From NCBI GenBank assembly GCA_002347815.1, contig DDXV01000021.1:1-34777 (forward strand): a stretch of DNA of 34,777 bases, in the 5' to 3' direction. The notes below the pieces were generated by a model. That model searched no databases. It saw only the letters and a program-made list of their open reading frames with translations, and was not told where the DNA came from. Numbering within the stretch: the first letter of the stretch is position 1; every line of letters starts with the position of its first letter. This document shows, piece by piece, positions 15,946 through 24,428 of the stretch. The stretch comes from Syntrophaceae bacterium UBA2251. Its GTDB lineage: Bacteria > Desulfobacterota > Syntrophia > Syntrophales > UBA2251. Made by a program: the position numbers and the translations under genes.

Positions 15946-16866
15946 TCATCCCTTGAAGATGCGGCGGCCCAAGCGGGAGATCCGCCGGTACAGGGGCAGG
16001 GAGGCGTCGATCTGCTTCAGGGCCGCGCGGGCGGCCTCTTCCCCCTTCCGGACGAGTTCCCCCGCCCGGCTGAAGTCCATCCAGTGCAGATCGCCCACGT
16101 CGGGACGGATGATCACGTCCGCCCCCGCGAGTTCCGTGGCCTCGAGTGTGTTGGCCGCGATTTCCCCGGCGCGCTGGATGATGCCCTGTGCCGTCGCCAT
16201 GTTGCCGTCGGGCGTCAGTTCCCGATCCACCATCACGGCAATCACGACGTCCGCCCCCGCCGCGCGCGCCGCGTGCACGGGGACGAGGCTCGTGATGCCG
16301 CCGTCGGCCAGGAGCCACTCCCCCTGCCGGACCGGCTCCACCGCACCCGGAACGGCGCAACTGGCCAGCACGGCCTGACGGAGCGGACCCTCTGAAAAGA
16401 CGACCTGCTTCCCCGTGATCAGGTCGGTGGCGACCGCCCGGAAGGGAACGCGGGTTTCGCGGATGTCGCCCTCCGGGAGGAAATAATCGATGAGCGAACG
16501 GAAATCCTCGGTGGGGAGCACCGCCGGCCGGAAAAAGGCCCGGACGAGGTGAAAACGGTTCAGGACGAAGGCCCGAGCCTTTCGCCAGCGGCCCTTCTGA
16601 TCCGGCGAGATCGCCAGTCCGATGGATTTCAGCGTGGAGGCGTCGAACTCGGGACTCGACAGATAGGCATCGACCTTGGCCTGGATATCCCGGGGGGACT
16701 GGCCGCTCGCGTAGGCCCCCCCGATCAGCGCGCCGGCGCTGGTCCCCACGATCAGGTCGATCGGAATGTCCTCCCGTTCCAGGACCCGGAGGACGCCGAT
16801 ATGGCAGAACCCGCGGACGCCTCCGCCGCCCAATGCCAGGGCCACGCGCTTCCCCGTCCATTTCAT
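15946..16866 (-). CDS. Patatin-like phospholipase (RssA/YlbK type)
   Basis: A 306-residue serine acyl hydrolase. The oxyanion-hole segment GGGGVRGF (13-20), the nucleophile Ser43 in GTSAG and the partner Asp188 in ADGG give the complete patatin dyad. There is no convincing signal peptide or surface-anchor domain, which suggests the small cytoplasmic RssA-like subgroup. GGGGAG precedes the ATG, and a TTGACA promoter lies about 65 bases upstream. It is the first gene of a two-gene unit with the glycerophosphodiesterase. The natural substrate is not known for most members. Confidence 0.92.
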   Translation of the reverse strand: MKWTGKRVALALGGGGVRGFCHIGVLRVLEREDIPIDLIVGTSAGALIGGAYASGQSPRDIQAKVDAYLSSPEFDASTLKSIGLAISPDQKGRWRKARAFVLNRFHLVRAFFRPAVLPTEDFRSLIDYFLPEGDIRETRVPFRAVATDLITGKQVVFSEGPLRQAVLASCAVPGAVEPVRQGEWLLADGGITSLVPVHAARAAGADVVIAVMVDRELTPDGNMATAQGIIQRAGEIAANTLEATELAGADVIIRPDVGDLHWMDFSRAGELVRKGEEAARAALKQIDASLPLYRRISRLGRRIFKG

Positions 16867-16905
16867 GGCTGTCTCTCCCCGCCCGTACCCGTTACCCTTC
16901 AGCCC

Positions 16906-16934
16906 CTTTTACCGGCGCCGTCCGCACCTGTCAA
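16906..16934 (-). promoter_or_regulatory. Promoter of the patatin-phosphodiesterase genes
   Basis: On the minus strand a perfect TTGACA (16929-16934) lies 17 bases from TAAAAG (16906-16911), about 40 bases before the patatin start. Confidence 0.6.
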
Positions 16935-16991
16935 CAGGGAATCCAAACGCTGTCCGCCAAGGATCGCAACCCGGATCCGTTCCGCATCATC

Positions 16992-17018
16992 TTGATTAAA
17001 AAGGTTGACCGGTATAGC
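16992..17018 (+). promoter_or_regulatory. Possible fdhD promoter
   Basis: TTGATT (16992-16997) and TATAGC (17013-17018) are separated by 15 bases, which is short. The surroundings are more AT-rich than the flanking genes. This is only a weak candidate. Confidence 0.3.
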
Positions 17019-17060
17019 ATGTCTGAACTCAATTGGGGATCTCATGAAGGGGGTCAAACC

Positions 17061-17858
17061 ATGGACGAACGATTATACAGTTATTTTTCCGTCCAGGAGA
17101 TCGTTTCCGACGAAGACGGCGTTCGCTTGCACGGGGCGGAAAAATGCGTGATCGGAGAAATATCGCTGAAGATCTATATCAACGGCACGGAGTACGCCTC
17201 CCTCCTGTGTCTCAACCAGTTGACCGAAGAGCTGGCCCTGGGGTTTCTCTACAGCGAAGGCGTGATCGATACGATGACCGATGTCGTGTCTATCACCTAT
17301 AACGAACGCCTCTTTGCCGTGATGATCGACCTGGCACCCGGAAGATCGGTCGAGAAATGCGAAAGCCTGCGCAGTGTCACGTCCGGATGCGGCAGATGCT
17401 TCACCTACATCAATCCCATGAAGCATGAGAAGTTTCTGCGGGTCGCGAACCGGAACCGATACCCGCTCCGGATGATCCTGGGTTCCATGAAAGACTTCGA
17501 ACGACGCTCCGAGGTTTATCGCGAGATCGGCGGCGTCCACAGCGTCCTGTTCCAGCACGACGCCTTCTCCGTCTTCAACGAGGATATCGGGCGGCACAAC
17601 TGTTTCGACAAAATAGCTGGCGTGCTGTTACGAAACGGCAGAATGGATTTGGTCGACAGCGGCATGATGTTCGTCAGCGGACGGGTCTCTTCCGAAATCA
17701 TCACCAAGGTCATCCGGCTCGGTGTGCCGATCCTGGTTTCCCGGTCCACCCCCACCGCTGCCGCGGTCAATCTCGCCCGCGAGTACAACGTCACGCTCCT
17801 GGGCTATGTGCGGAGCAACGCCGGCGTTGTCTACGCCGGGGCCGAGCGATTGGTATAG
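17061..17858 (+). CDS. fdhD: Formate dehydrogenase sulfurtransferase FdhD
   Basis: FdhD takes sulfur from the cysteine desulfurase IscS and delivers it to the molybdenum or tungsten bis-MGD cofactor of formate dehydrogenase, which is inactive without it. The 265 residues contain the sulfur-relay motif CGRC (Cys110, Cys113) in TSGCGRCFTY, and the blocks FNEDIGRHNCFDK, FVSGRVSSEI and SRSTPTAAAV. I start at the ATG at 17061 because AAGGGGG lies seven bases before it; an in-frame ATG at 17019 has no such site. No formate dehydrogenase gene is in the window, but an iscS is about 14 kb away. The gene stands alone and converges on the copper operon. Confidence 0.95.
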   Translation: MDERLYSYFSVQEIVSDEDGVRLHGAEKCVIGEISLKIYINGTEYASLLCLNQLTEELALGFLYSEGVIDTMTDVVSITYNERLFAVMIDLAPGRSVEKCESLRSVTSGCGRCFTYINPMKHEKFLRVANRNRYPLRMILGSMKDFERRSEVYREIGGVHSVLFQHDAFSVFNEDIGRHNCFDKIAGVLLRNGRMDLVDSGMMFVSGRVSSEIITKVIRLGVPILVSRSTPTAAAVNLAREYNVTLLGYVRSNAGVVYAGAERLV

Positions 17859-17953
17859 AAATATTCGGACATTTCTTCTATTTACCTCTGCGTCAGGCTC
17901 TGGCCCGTGACCATAGATGCGTCTTTTTTGGGAAAAGTTCTTTGATCTTTCAG

Positions 17954-20900
17954 TCAGATCAACGGGTCATTTTTAGACCCGGGCCGGCGTCCCGGGAAAG
18001 GGAACGGCCCAGGACCTCCCTTCATTTCCTCGGCCTGTTCCTCTTCAAACGACCCATCCGAGAGGGTTGCGCCTTTTTCTTCTATACCCTGGCCCCGCCA
18101 GATACGATAGATAGCGGGGTAGATGACAAGTTCCAGGATCGCGGAAGTGATCACGCCGCCGACCATCGGGGCGGCGATCCGCTTCATGATGTCGGCGCCG
18201 GTGCCGTGGCTGAAGAGGATCGGAATGAGACCGGCCAGGATCACGGAGACCGTCATGATCTTCGGGCGGATGCGTTTCACGGCCCCGTGCATGATGCTCT
18301 CGGTCAGATCGGCGACGTTGCGCATCTTTCCCTCTTTCTTCCACTGCTCATAGGCGAGATCGAGGTACAGGAGCATCACGACGCCCGTCTCCGCGTCGAG
18401 ACCGGCCAAGGCGATGATCCCCACCCAGACGGCGATGCTCATGTTGTAGTTGAGGAAATACAGGAGCCAGAACGAGCCGACCAGCGAAAAGGGCACGGCC
18501 AGCAGAACAATCGCCGTTTTTAACGCCGAGCGCGTGTTTAAGTAGATGATGACGAAGATGATGAGCAGGGTCAGCGGGATCACCATCTTCAACCGCTCGT
18601 GGGTCGAAACTAAATATTCGTATTCGCCGCTCCAGGTCAGGCGGTAGCCCGCCGGGATGTTCATGGTCGCCGCTTTTTTCTTTGCCTCTTCAACGTAGCC
18701 GCCCATGTCCCGGCCGGTGACGTCCACGAAGACATATGCCGCAAGCAACCCTTCCTCGCTCTTGATCGCGGTCGGTCCTTTGATGATCCGGAAATCCGCC
18801 ACATCGCCCAGCGGGACTTGCAACGCCTCCGGCGCGACAGCCATACCGGAGGTCGGGGCGGTGGCGGGACGGTTCGTCATCATGACCGGCACGAGGATCC
18901 GCTTGAGCTTGTCTACATCGTTCCGCAATTCCCTGGGATACCGGACATTCACCGGATAGCGCGCCCGCCCTTCGACCGTCGTCGTCAGGTTCATCCCGCC
19001 GACGGCGGCCTGGATCACCTCCCCGATGTCGTCCACCGTCAGGCCGTAGCGCGCCGCCTCGTTTTTCTTGATCACGATATCGAGAAAATACCCGGTCGTG
19101 ACCCGCTCCGCATACACGCTCCGGGTGCCCGGAACCTCCCGCAGCCGCTCCTCCAAGGCCAGGCCGATCTTCTCGATCTCGTCCAGATTCGGTCCCAAAA
19201 TCTTGACCCCGACGGGGGTGCGGATGCCGGTGGCAAGCATGTCGATCCGGGCCTTGATCGGCATTGTGAAGGAATTGGATACGCCGGGGATCGCAAGGGC
19301 GTCGTTCATCTCGTCCTTAAGCTTCTCGACGGTCATTCCCGTGCGCCACTCCTTCTCCGGTTTCAAGTTGATCACCGTCTCGAACATCTCGAGCGGCGCC
19401 GGATCCGTGGCCGTCTCGGCCCGGCCGGCCTTGCCGAAGACCTGGGCAACCTCCGGGAACTTCTTCAGGATCTTGTCCTGCATCTGAAGCAGTACCGACA
19501 CTTCGGAGATGGACGCCCCGGGCATCGTGACGGGCATGTAGAAGAGCGTGCCTTCATAGAGCGGCGGCATGAATTCCGAGCCGAGCTTGAGAAAGGGATA
19601 GGCCGTCATCGCCATAATGACGACGGCGACGACGATCACCGTTTTCCGGAAGCGGATCGCAAAACGGGCGACGGGTTCATACAGCTTGTGCAGGACGAAA
19701 CTGACGGGATTCCGCTCTTCGGGCCGAATCTTGCCCCGGATGAAAAGCGCCATCAGCACCGGCGTCAGCGTGACCGCAAGGAAGGAGGAGAACAGCATCG
19801 CGAAGGTCTTCGTATAGGCCAGGGGCTTGAACAGCCGGCCGGCCTGGGCCTCCAGCGTAAAGACCGGCAGGAATCCGACCGTGATGACGAGGAGCGAAAA
19901 GAAGAGCGACGGCCCTACCTCTTGGGCCGCCGCAATGATCACGTCGGCCCTGTTGCCGGGTCGTCCCTCTTTCTCCCACGCTTCGAGCTTCTTGTGGGCG
20001 TTCTCCACCATGATGATCGCGGCGTCCACCATCGCCCCGATCGCGATCGCAATGCCGGAGAGGCTCATGATATTGGACGTAACACCAAGATAATACATGC
20101 AAATGAACGATATCAGGATGGCGATCGGGAGCGTCACAATCACGACCAGAGCGCTCGGCAGGTGGAAGAGAAAGATCAAACAGACGATGCTGACGGCCAG
20201 GACCAGCTTAAGGATCTCATCCTTCAGCGTATCGATCGAACGCCGGATGAGGTCCGAGCGGTCGTAGGTCGTGACGATCCGGACGCCTTTCGGGAGGCTC
20301 GGGGCGATGTCGCTTTTGATCTTCGCCTTGACCCGCTCGATGACGTTCAAGACATTCTCTCCGAACCGGACGACGACGATCCCTCCGGCCACTTCCCCCT
20401 TCCCGTCCAAGTCCGCCAATCCCCGGCGGATCTCCGGACCGAGCTGGACGCGGGCCACGTCCTTTAAGAAAATCGGCGTTCCGGCCGGGCTCGCCCCTAC
20501 GGCAGTGTCTTCCAGATCCTTGATGTCCTGGATATAGCCCCGGCCGCGGACCATGTATTCGACGCCGGAGAATTCGAGCACCCGGCCCTCGACATCCCGG
20601 TTGCTCTTGCGAACGGCCTCCATGACCTTCGTGATCGGGATGTTGTAGGCGGACAGGCGATTCGGATCGACGGTCACCTGGTACTGCTTCACGAACCCGC
20701 CGATGCTCGCCACCTGGGAGACGCCGGGGACGCTCTCCAGGCCAAGCTTGACGATATAGTCCTGGATCGATCGAAGTTCGGACAGGTCGTGGCCGCCGGT
20801 CTCATCGACGACGGCGTAGGAGAATCCCCAGCCCAGGCTCGTCGCATCGGGACCGAGCACCGGATTGACGTCGGCGGGGATCTTGTTCTTCACCGCCTGG

Positions 20901-21241
20901 AGATACTCCAGAATCCGGCTCCGGGCCCAGTAGATATCGGTCCCTTCCTTGAAGATGACGTAGATGAAGGAGCTGCCGAGGTAGGAAAACCCGCGGACGG
21001 CCTGGACCTTCGGGGCCGCGAGCAGGGTCGAGGTGATCGGGTAGGTGATCTGGTCCTCGACCAGGTCCGGACTCCGGCCCGCCCATTCCGTATAGATGAT
21101 CACCTGCGTGTCGCTCAGATCCGGGATCGCGTCGAGCGGCATGTTCTGCAACGCCCAGTAACCCCAGAGAAGCGCAAAGAGCATCGCGAAAAAGACGATA
21201 AATTTATTCCGGGCGCTCAACGCGATGATTTTGGCGATCAT
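17954..21241 (-). CDS. cusA: Cu(I)/Ag(I) efflux RND transporter CusA
   Basis: This is the inner-membrane proton-driven pump of the Cus system (heavy-metal RND class), 1095 residues. Twelve helices and two large periplasmic loops are evident. The proton-relay Asp406 lies in GAMVDAAIIMVENAH, matching Asp405 of E. coli CusA. Three methionines, Met569 (FYMP), Met619 (PLEMFET) and Met668 (RIDMLATG), keep the exact 50 and 49 spacing of the E. coli metal site Met573/623/672, so copper or silver is strongly favoured over cobalt, zinc or cadmium. A TTG at 21244 precedes the ATG; I use the ATG at 21241, eight bases after AGGA. It is the last gene of the operon, 91 bases after cusB. Confidence 0.95.
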   Translation of the reverse strand: MIAKIIALSARNKFIVFFAMLFALLWGYWALQNMPLDAIPDLSDTQVIIYTEWAGRSPDLVEDQITYPITSTLLAAPKVQAVRGFSYLGSSFIYVIFKEGTDIYWARSRILEYLQAVKNKIPADVNPVLGPDATSLGWGFSYAVVDETGGHDLSELRSIQDYIVKLGLESVPGVSQVASIGGFVKQYQVTVDPNRLSAYNIPITKVMEAVRKSNRDVEGRVLEFSGVEYMVRGRGYIQDIKDLEDTAVGASPAGTPIFLKDVARVQLGPEIRRGLADLDGKGEVAGGIVVVRFGENVLNVIERVKAKIKSDIAPSLPKGVRIVTTYDRSDLIRRSIDTLKDEILKLVLAVSIVCLIFLFHLPSALVVIVTLPIAILISFICMYYLGVTSNIMSLSGIAIAIGAMVDAAIIMVENAHKKLEAWEKEGRPGNRADVIIAAAQEVGPSLFFSLLVITVGFLPVFTLEAQAGRLFKPLAYTKTFAMLFSSFLAVTLTPVLMALFIRGKIRPEERNPVSFVLHKLYEPVARFAIRFRKTVIVVAVVIMAMTAYPFLKLGSEFMPPLYEGTLFYMPVTMPGASISEVSVLLQMQDKILKKFPEVAQVFGKAGRAETATDPAPLEMFETVINLKPEKEWRTGMTVEKLKDEMNDALAIPGVSNSFTMPIKARIDMLATGIRTPVGVKILGPNLDEIEKIGLALEERLREVPGTRSVYAERVTTGYFLDIVIKKNEAARYGLTVDDIGEVIQAAVGGMNLTTTVEGRARYPVNVRYPRELRNDVDKLKRILVPVMMTNRPATAPTSGMAVAPEALQVPLGDVADFRIIKGPTAIKSEEGLLAAYVFVDVTGRDMGGYVEEAKKKAATMNIPAGYRLTWSGEYEYLVSTHERLKMVIPLTLLIIFVIIYLNTRSALKTAIVLLAVPFSLVGSFWLLYFLNYNMSIAVWVGIIALAGLDAETGVVMLLYLDLAYEQWKKEGKMRNVADLTESIMHGAVKRIRPKIMTVSVILAGLIPILFSHGTGADIMKRIAAPMVGGVITSAILELVIYPAIYRIWRGQGIEEKGATLSDGSFEEEQAEEMKGGPGPFPFPGRRPGSKNDPLI

Positions 21242-21301
21242 CAATATATCCTGAATTCAGTCGTCGGCTCCCAATCACCCCGAGGGACATAAGGATGGCG
21301 C

Positions 21302-21327
21302 ACGCGATACCGCCATAGACATCGCGT
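21302..21327. repeat. Inverted repeat between cusB and cusA
   Basis: ACGCGAT (21302-21308) and ATCGCGT (21321-21327) form a perfect 7-bp inverted repeat with a 12-base loop, just after the cusB stop. It may stabilise or partly separate the cusB and cusA messages. There is no T run, so it is not an intrinsic terminator. Confidence 0.45.
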
Positions 21328-21332
21328 TGCCG

Positions 21333-22649
21333 CTACGGACGACGGAGAGGTTTTACACCTTTGAGCTGGGCCTCGGAATCGATGAGGAAATTGGCGGCGG
21401 CGGCGACCTTTTCCCCCGCCTTGAGGCCGCGCAGGACTTCGGCGAAACCGTCCGCCCGGAGACCCAGTTGCACCTCACGCGGCTCGAATGCGCCGCCTCC
21501 CCGGTCCACATAGACCACCTGCCCGCGGCCGGTGTCGATGACGGCTGATTCTGGAATCGCGAGCCTCCGGCCGGAATCGATCCGGATCTCCACATTCATG
21601 AACATCTGTGGCTTGAACCGGCCGCCCGGATTGGGCAGCGTCAGGCGGACCTTCGCCGTCCGGGAGTCCGCACTAATGGTGGGATAGAGATAGTCGATCC
21701 GCGATACAAGTTCCCGGCCCGGCAGTGCACCAAGCGTGAGTCGCGCCTGCTGGCCGACACGGATCAGCGGCAATTCGTATTCGTAGATGTCGGCGATGAC
21801 CCAGAGGGTGGAAAGATCTTCGATATCAAAGAGTTTCTCTCCCGGCATGACCCGCATCCCGAGGACGGCCATCTTCTGGGTGATCGTCCCGTCGACCGGA
21901 CTGTAAAGCGTCAGCGTCCGGATCGGCCGGCCCGTTTCCTCGATCCTTCTGATCTGCGCCTCGGAGATGTCCCAGAGGCGGAGGCGCTGCCGGGCGGCAT
22001 CGAGCGTTGCGGAGGCATCCTGTTCGATCATCCGCTGCACATGGGGTACGGCGCCGGATGTCCGGGTGGAATCGACCGGCGGCACTGCGGGTGGAGCGCC
22101 TTCATGTCCGGCATGATCGGCTCCTGGAAGAGCAGAATCCGATGTTTGCTTTCCTACCCACTTTAGGATCCCGAGGAACTCCTGCTGCGTCGCAAGGAGT
22201 TCCGGACTGTAAAGTTCTGCCAGCGGCTCTCCTTTTTTCACAACGCGTCCGGTATAATCGACATAGAGCTTCTCAATCCAGCCCTCGACCTTTGCATTGA
22301 CCGTGGCCAGCCTTCGTTCATCGGCTTCGATCCGCCCCACTGTCCGGATGACTTTCCGGATGGGTTTCACCGCAACTCGGACTGTCTTGACGCCGATCGC
22401 CTGCTGCTGTTCCGGGGTGATTTCGACCTGTGGCGGCTCCTCCGCCACATCTTCAGGTGAAGGCAGCGCCTTGACCCTCTGTTTAACGGTCTTGAACTTC
22501 TCGGTAGGCAAGGGCACCGTCTGACTACTATGCCCGGCGTGACCTTGGGCTAAAGCAACGGAGGCAGCGGCCATTTCCCCCCATAGGAGGCTTGACACAC
22601 CCAGAACGCCGAGACCCCACAAAATCGGGATAGAAACCTTCAGCTTCAT
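21333..22649 (-). CDS. cusB: CusB-type periplasmic adaptor of the copper efflux pump
   Basis: A 438-residue membrane-fusion protein linking CusA to CusC in the periplasm. After a signal peptide or anchor (to about residue 34) come the barrel-sandwich halves (about 88-145 and 245-285: VNAKVEGWIEKLYV, YSPVDGTITQKMAV), a helical hairpin between them, a beta-barrel domain and a membrane-proximal domain. The E. coli protein binds copper with methionines near its N-terminus. Here that stretch is short of methionine and instead has HAGH at 37-40, and a second HAGH at 179-182 within the hairpin. Its start overlaps the cusC stop by 4 bases (ATGA). Confidence 0.92.
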   Translation of the reverse strand: MKLKVSIPILWGLGVLGVSSLLWGEMAAASVALAQGHAGHSSQTVPLPTEKFKTVKQRVKALPSPEDVAEEPPQVEITPEQQQAIGVKTVRVAVKPIRKVIRTVGRIEADERRLATVNAKVEGWIEKLYVDYTGRVVKKGEPLAELYSPELLATQQEFLGILKWVGKQTSDSALPGADHAGHEGAPPAVPPVDSTRTSGAVPHVQRMIEQDASATLDAARQRLRLWDISEAQIRRIEETGRPIRTLTLYSPVDGTITQKMAVLGMRVMPGEKLFDIEDLSTLWVIADIYEYELPLIRVGQQARLTLGALPGRELVSRIDYLYPTISADSRTAKVRLTLPNPGGRFKPQMFMNVEIRIDSGRRLAIPESAVIDTGRGQVVYVDRGGGAFEPREVQLGLRADGFAEVLRGLKAGEKVAAAANFLIDSEAQLKGVKPLRRP

Positions 22650-23917
22650 TTTTTCTCGCCTCCAACCGTTGCCGCAGTAATCGCATGGAGCCGCGCGATC
22701 GCTTTTCCCCGTTCGGTAAACTGCCCCCAGTAAAGCGTTTCGTAATCCAGCAGGGTCTTCACCTGTGAGATCACGAAGGCGGCCTCCGTTCTTCCTGTGG
22801 CATAGCCCGACAGCGCCAACTCAACCTCCTGAGCATTCCTTGGAATAAGCGCGCCCTTGTAAAGGTCCATCAGCCTATCCGCCGATCGTATCATGGCAAG
22901 ATTGTCCCGGACCGCCGCTGCAATCATGAGTTTCACCGCTTCAAGTTCTCCTTGCGCCTGGGCGAGCGCCGCCTTCGCCTCAAGGACTGCCGGTTCCTGT
23001 TTGGTCTTGTAATACAGCGGGATATTGATCGTTGTCGTGGCGCTCCACATGTCTTTGAAGTCACCCGAGCGATTGAAGTAGCTCGCGTTGACTTCGAAAT
23101 CCGGGTAATATTCCCGCTCTGCCATTCGGAGTTTAACCTGAGCGGCGTCGATCATTTTGTTGCGGGATGTTATTTCAGGTGAATGTTCGAGGGCCATCTT
23201 GACTGCTTGATCGGCATCAGTTAGGAAGGGCCGATACGCGGGGTCCATCGGCCGCCCGAAAAACGTTCCTTGCTTCCGGCCAAGCACTGCCCCGAGCATT
23301 GCCTCGATGGACTGTATCTTCTGACGGAACATTTCCTCCTTTTCCATGAGCATGTATTTCTCCGTCTGGGCCATCAGCACTTCCTGCTGCATCGCCTTTG
23401 CGGTACTATACCGCGACAGGGTTAATGCTTCAATCTTCACGAGGAGATCTCGTTTTCCGGTAAGCAGATCGATATTTTTGTATGCATAGAAGAGGTCGAA
23501 ATAAAGTTCCTGAATCCGTGCGGCGATTTTGAGTTTCAGGAGTTCGTGCATGACCTCCAGGCTCTCGGCATCCCGCACGGCCATCTCCCCTTTCAGTGCA
23601 CGTTTACCGGGGAAAAAGATCTGCTGCGACGCCGAGAACATCCACTGAGCGCCCTCCATCTCGCCATAGGTGTAACGGTTGAAACCCTCGTTCTGGTAAC
23701 CGAACATTAACATGGGATCAGGGAGACTTTTCGCCTGTGGTATCCTGTAGCGGGCCGCATCGATACGAGCTTGGGAGGCACAGATGTCCGGGTTGTTCCG
23801 GAGCGCTTCGTCGATCATATCGGCAAGACTCAGGTCCTGGGCGGCAACTGACGCCACCAGGCAAAGAAATGCCAGAACCCCACTGCCCGCTTTAACGATC
23901 CTATTTAACATCCACAT
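22646..23917 (-). CDS. cusC: Outer-membrane efflux channel CusC/TolC family
   Basis: A 423-residue outer-membrane factor forming the exit duct of the pump. It has a signal peptide ending near residue 27 (SVAAQ), then long helical segments with two-fold similarity, as in TolC-type channels: ADMIDEALRNNPDICASQAR near the start and AVKMALEHSPEITSRNKMID in the second half. I see no lipobox, unlike E. coli CusC. Two in-frame ATGs (23917 and 23911) lie inside the end of the preceding YtkA-like gene, a 17-base overlap that suggests coupled translation. The operon context makes copper or silver export its job. Confidence 0.9.
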   Translation of the reverse strand: MWMLNRIVKAGSGVLAFLCLVASVAAQDLSLADMIDEALRNNPDICASQARIDAARYRIPQAKSLPDPMLMFGYQNEGFNRYTYGEMEGAQWMFSASQQIFFPGKRALKGEMAVRDAESLEVMHELLKLKIAARIQELYFDLFYAYKNIDLLTGKRDLLVKIEALTLSRYSTAKAMQQEVLMAQTEKYMLMEKEEMFRQKIQSIEAMLGAVLGRKQGTFFGRPMDPAYRPFLTDADQAVKMALEHSPEITSRNKMIDAAQVKLRMAEREYYPDFEVNASYFNRSGDFKDMWSATTTINIPLYYKTKQEPAVLEAKAALAQAQGELEAVKLMIAAAVRDNLAMIRSADRLMDLYKGALIPRNAQEVELALSGYATGRTEAAFVISQVKTLLDYETLYWGQFTERGKAIARLHAITAATVGGEKK

Positions 23918-24290
23918 TGATCTTGACCGCTTGGGTCTTGCCGCCCCGGAGAATCTTGATATTCACCGTCCAAGGACCCGACATGGAGAAATCGAGCGTC
24001 GCTAAATACCGAACGCCCTTTAAGACCGTCTTAGCTTTGTAATTCATCGCCGGCATTCCGGGCATGGCGGGCATGATGTACTCCACAGCCACCACTGCAT
24101 CCGTCACCGCCTTGCCTTTGACGTCCTGGATCCCGACCTCCATTTTATTCTGGCCTGCAATCGGCGGGTTCCGGTCGATTTTGATCTGGACCGTCAAGTC
24201 ACCCGCTTTTTTCGCCACCTCATAGTCCTTCCCGTAAACCAGGCCTACCGACAAGAAAAAGATCATCAAAATCAAAATTACGCGCTTCAT
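23901..24290 (-). CDS. Periplasmic YtkA/FixH-like protein with Met-rich motif
   Basis: A 129-residue exported protein and the first gene of the copper operon. It has a signal peptide (cleavage near residue 20, VYG) and one beta-sandwich domain of the YtkA/FixH kind, which is often found beside copper genes. Residues 73-82 read MPAMPGMPAM, with a methionine every third position, and Met50 and Met103 are further candidates. Such Met runs bind Cu(I). It may carry periplasmic copper to CusB, as CusF does in E. coli, although it is not a CusF homologue; this is inference. A very strong ribosome site (AAAGGAGGAG) precedes the ATG. Confidence 0.85.
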   Translation of the reverse strand: MKRVILILMIFFLSVGLVYGKDYEVAKKAGDLTVQIKIDRNPPIAGQNKMEVGIQDVKGKAVTDAVVAVEYIMPAMPGMPAMNYKAKTVLKGVRYLATLDFSMSGPWTVNIKILRGGKTQAVKINVDVK

Positions 24291-24361
24291 GTGCTCCTCC
24301 TTTGATAGATGTTATTTTTAGACCCGATGAAGAAAAAATCCTCCCGCACCAGCGACATTCT

Positions 24362-24386
24362 ATCATAAATAAAGTCATACTTTATT
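24362..24386 (-). promoter_or_regulatory. Copper operon promoter with 19-bp palindromic operator
   Basis: A perfect palindrome with arms AATAAAGT and ACTTTATT and a 3-base centre covers 24368-24386. On the minus strand it abuts a good -10 box TATGAT (24362-24367). No -35 consensus is visible, which fits a promoter that needs or is blocked by a regulator. The 134-base gap from 24291 to 24424 is AT-rich. The leader to the start codon would be about 64 bases. Confidence 0.55.
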
Positions 24387-24415
24387 ATTTTATTTCGTTC
24401 TATCTCACAAAGAAC

Positions 24416-24428
24416 ATGAACTGTTCAT
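24416..24428. repeat. Second palindrome upstream of the copper operon
   Basis: ATGAAC (24416-24421) and GTTCAT (24423-24428) form a perfect 6-1-6 palindrome overlapping the stop codon of the MOSC gene. It may be a distal operator of the copper promoter or chance. Confidence 0.35.

Noticed and set aside
17019..17060. An earlier start for fdhD
   Set aside because: The ATG at 17019 has no ribosome site, while 17061 has AAGGGGG at good spacing and matches the family length.
17859..17953. A shared terminator between fdhD and cusA
   Set aside because: Only an AT-rich 6-bp repeat (AGAAAT/ATTTCT) near 17860 was found, without a GC stem and T run.
18818..20467. A 549-residue open frame on the plus strand
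   Set aside because: It is antisense to cusA, whose reading frame is certain. The composition is full of charged residues and Gly with no membrane or domain pattern.
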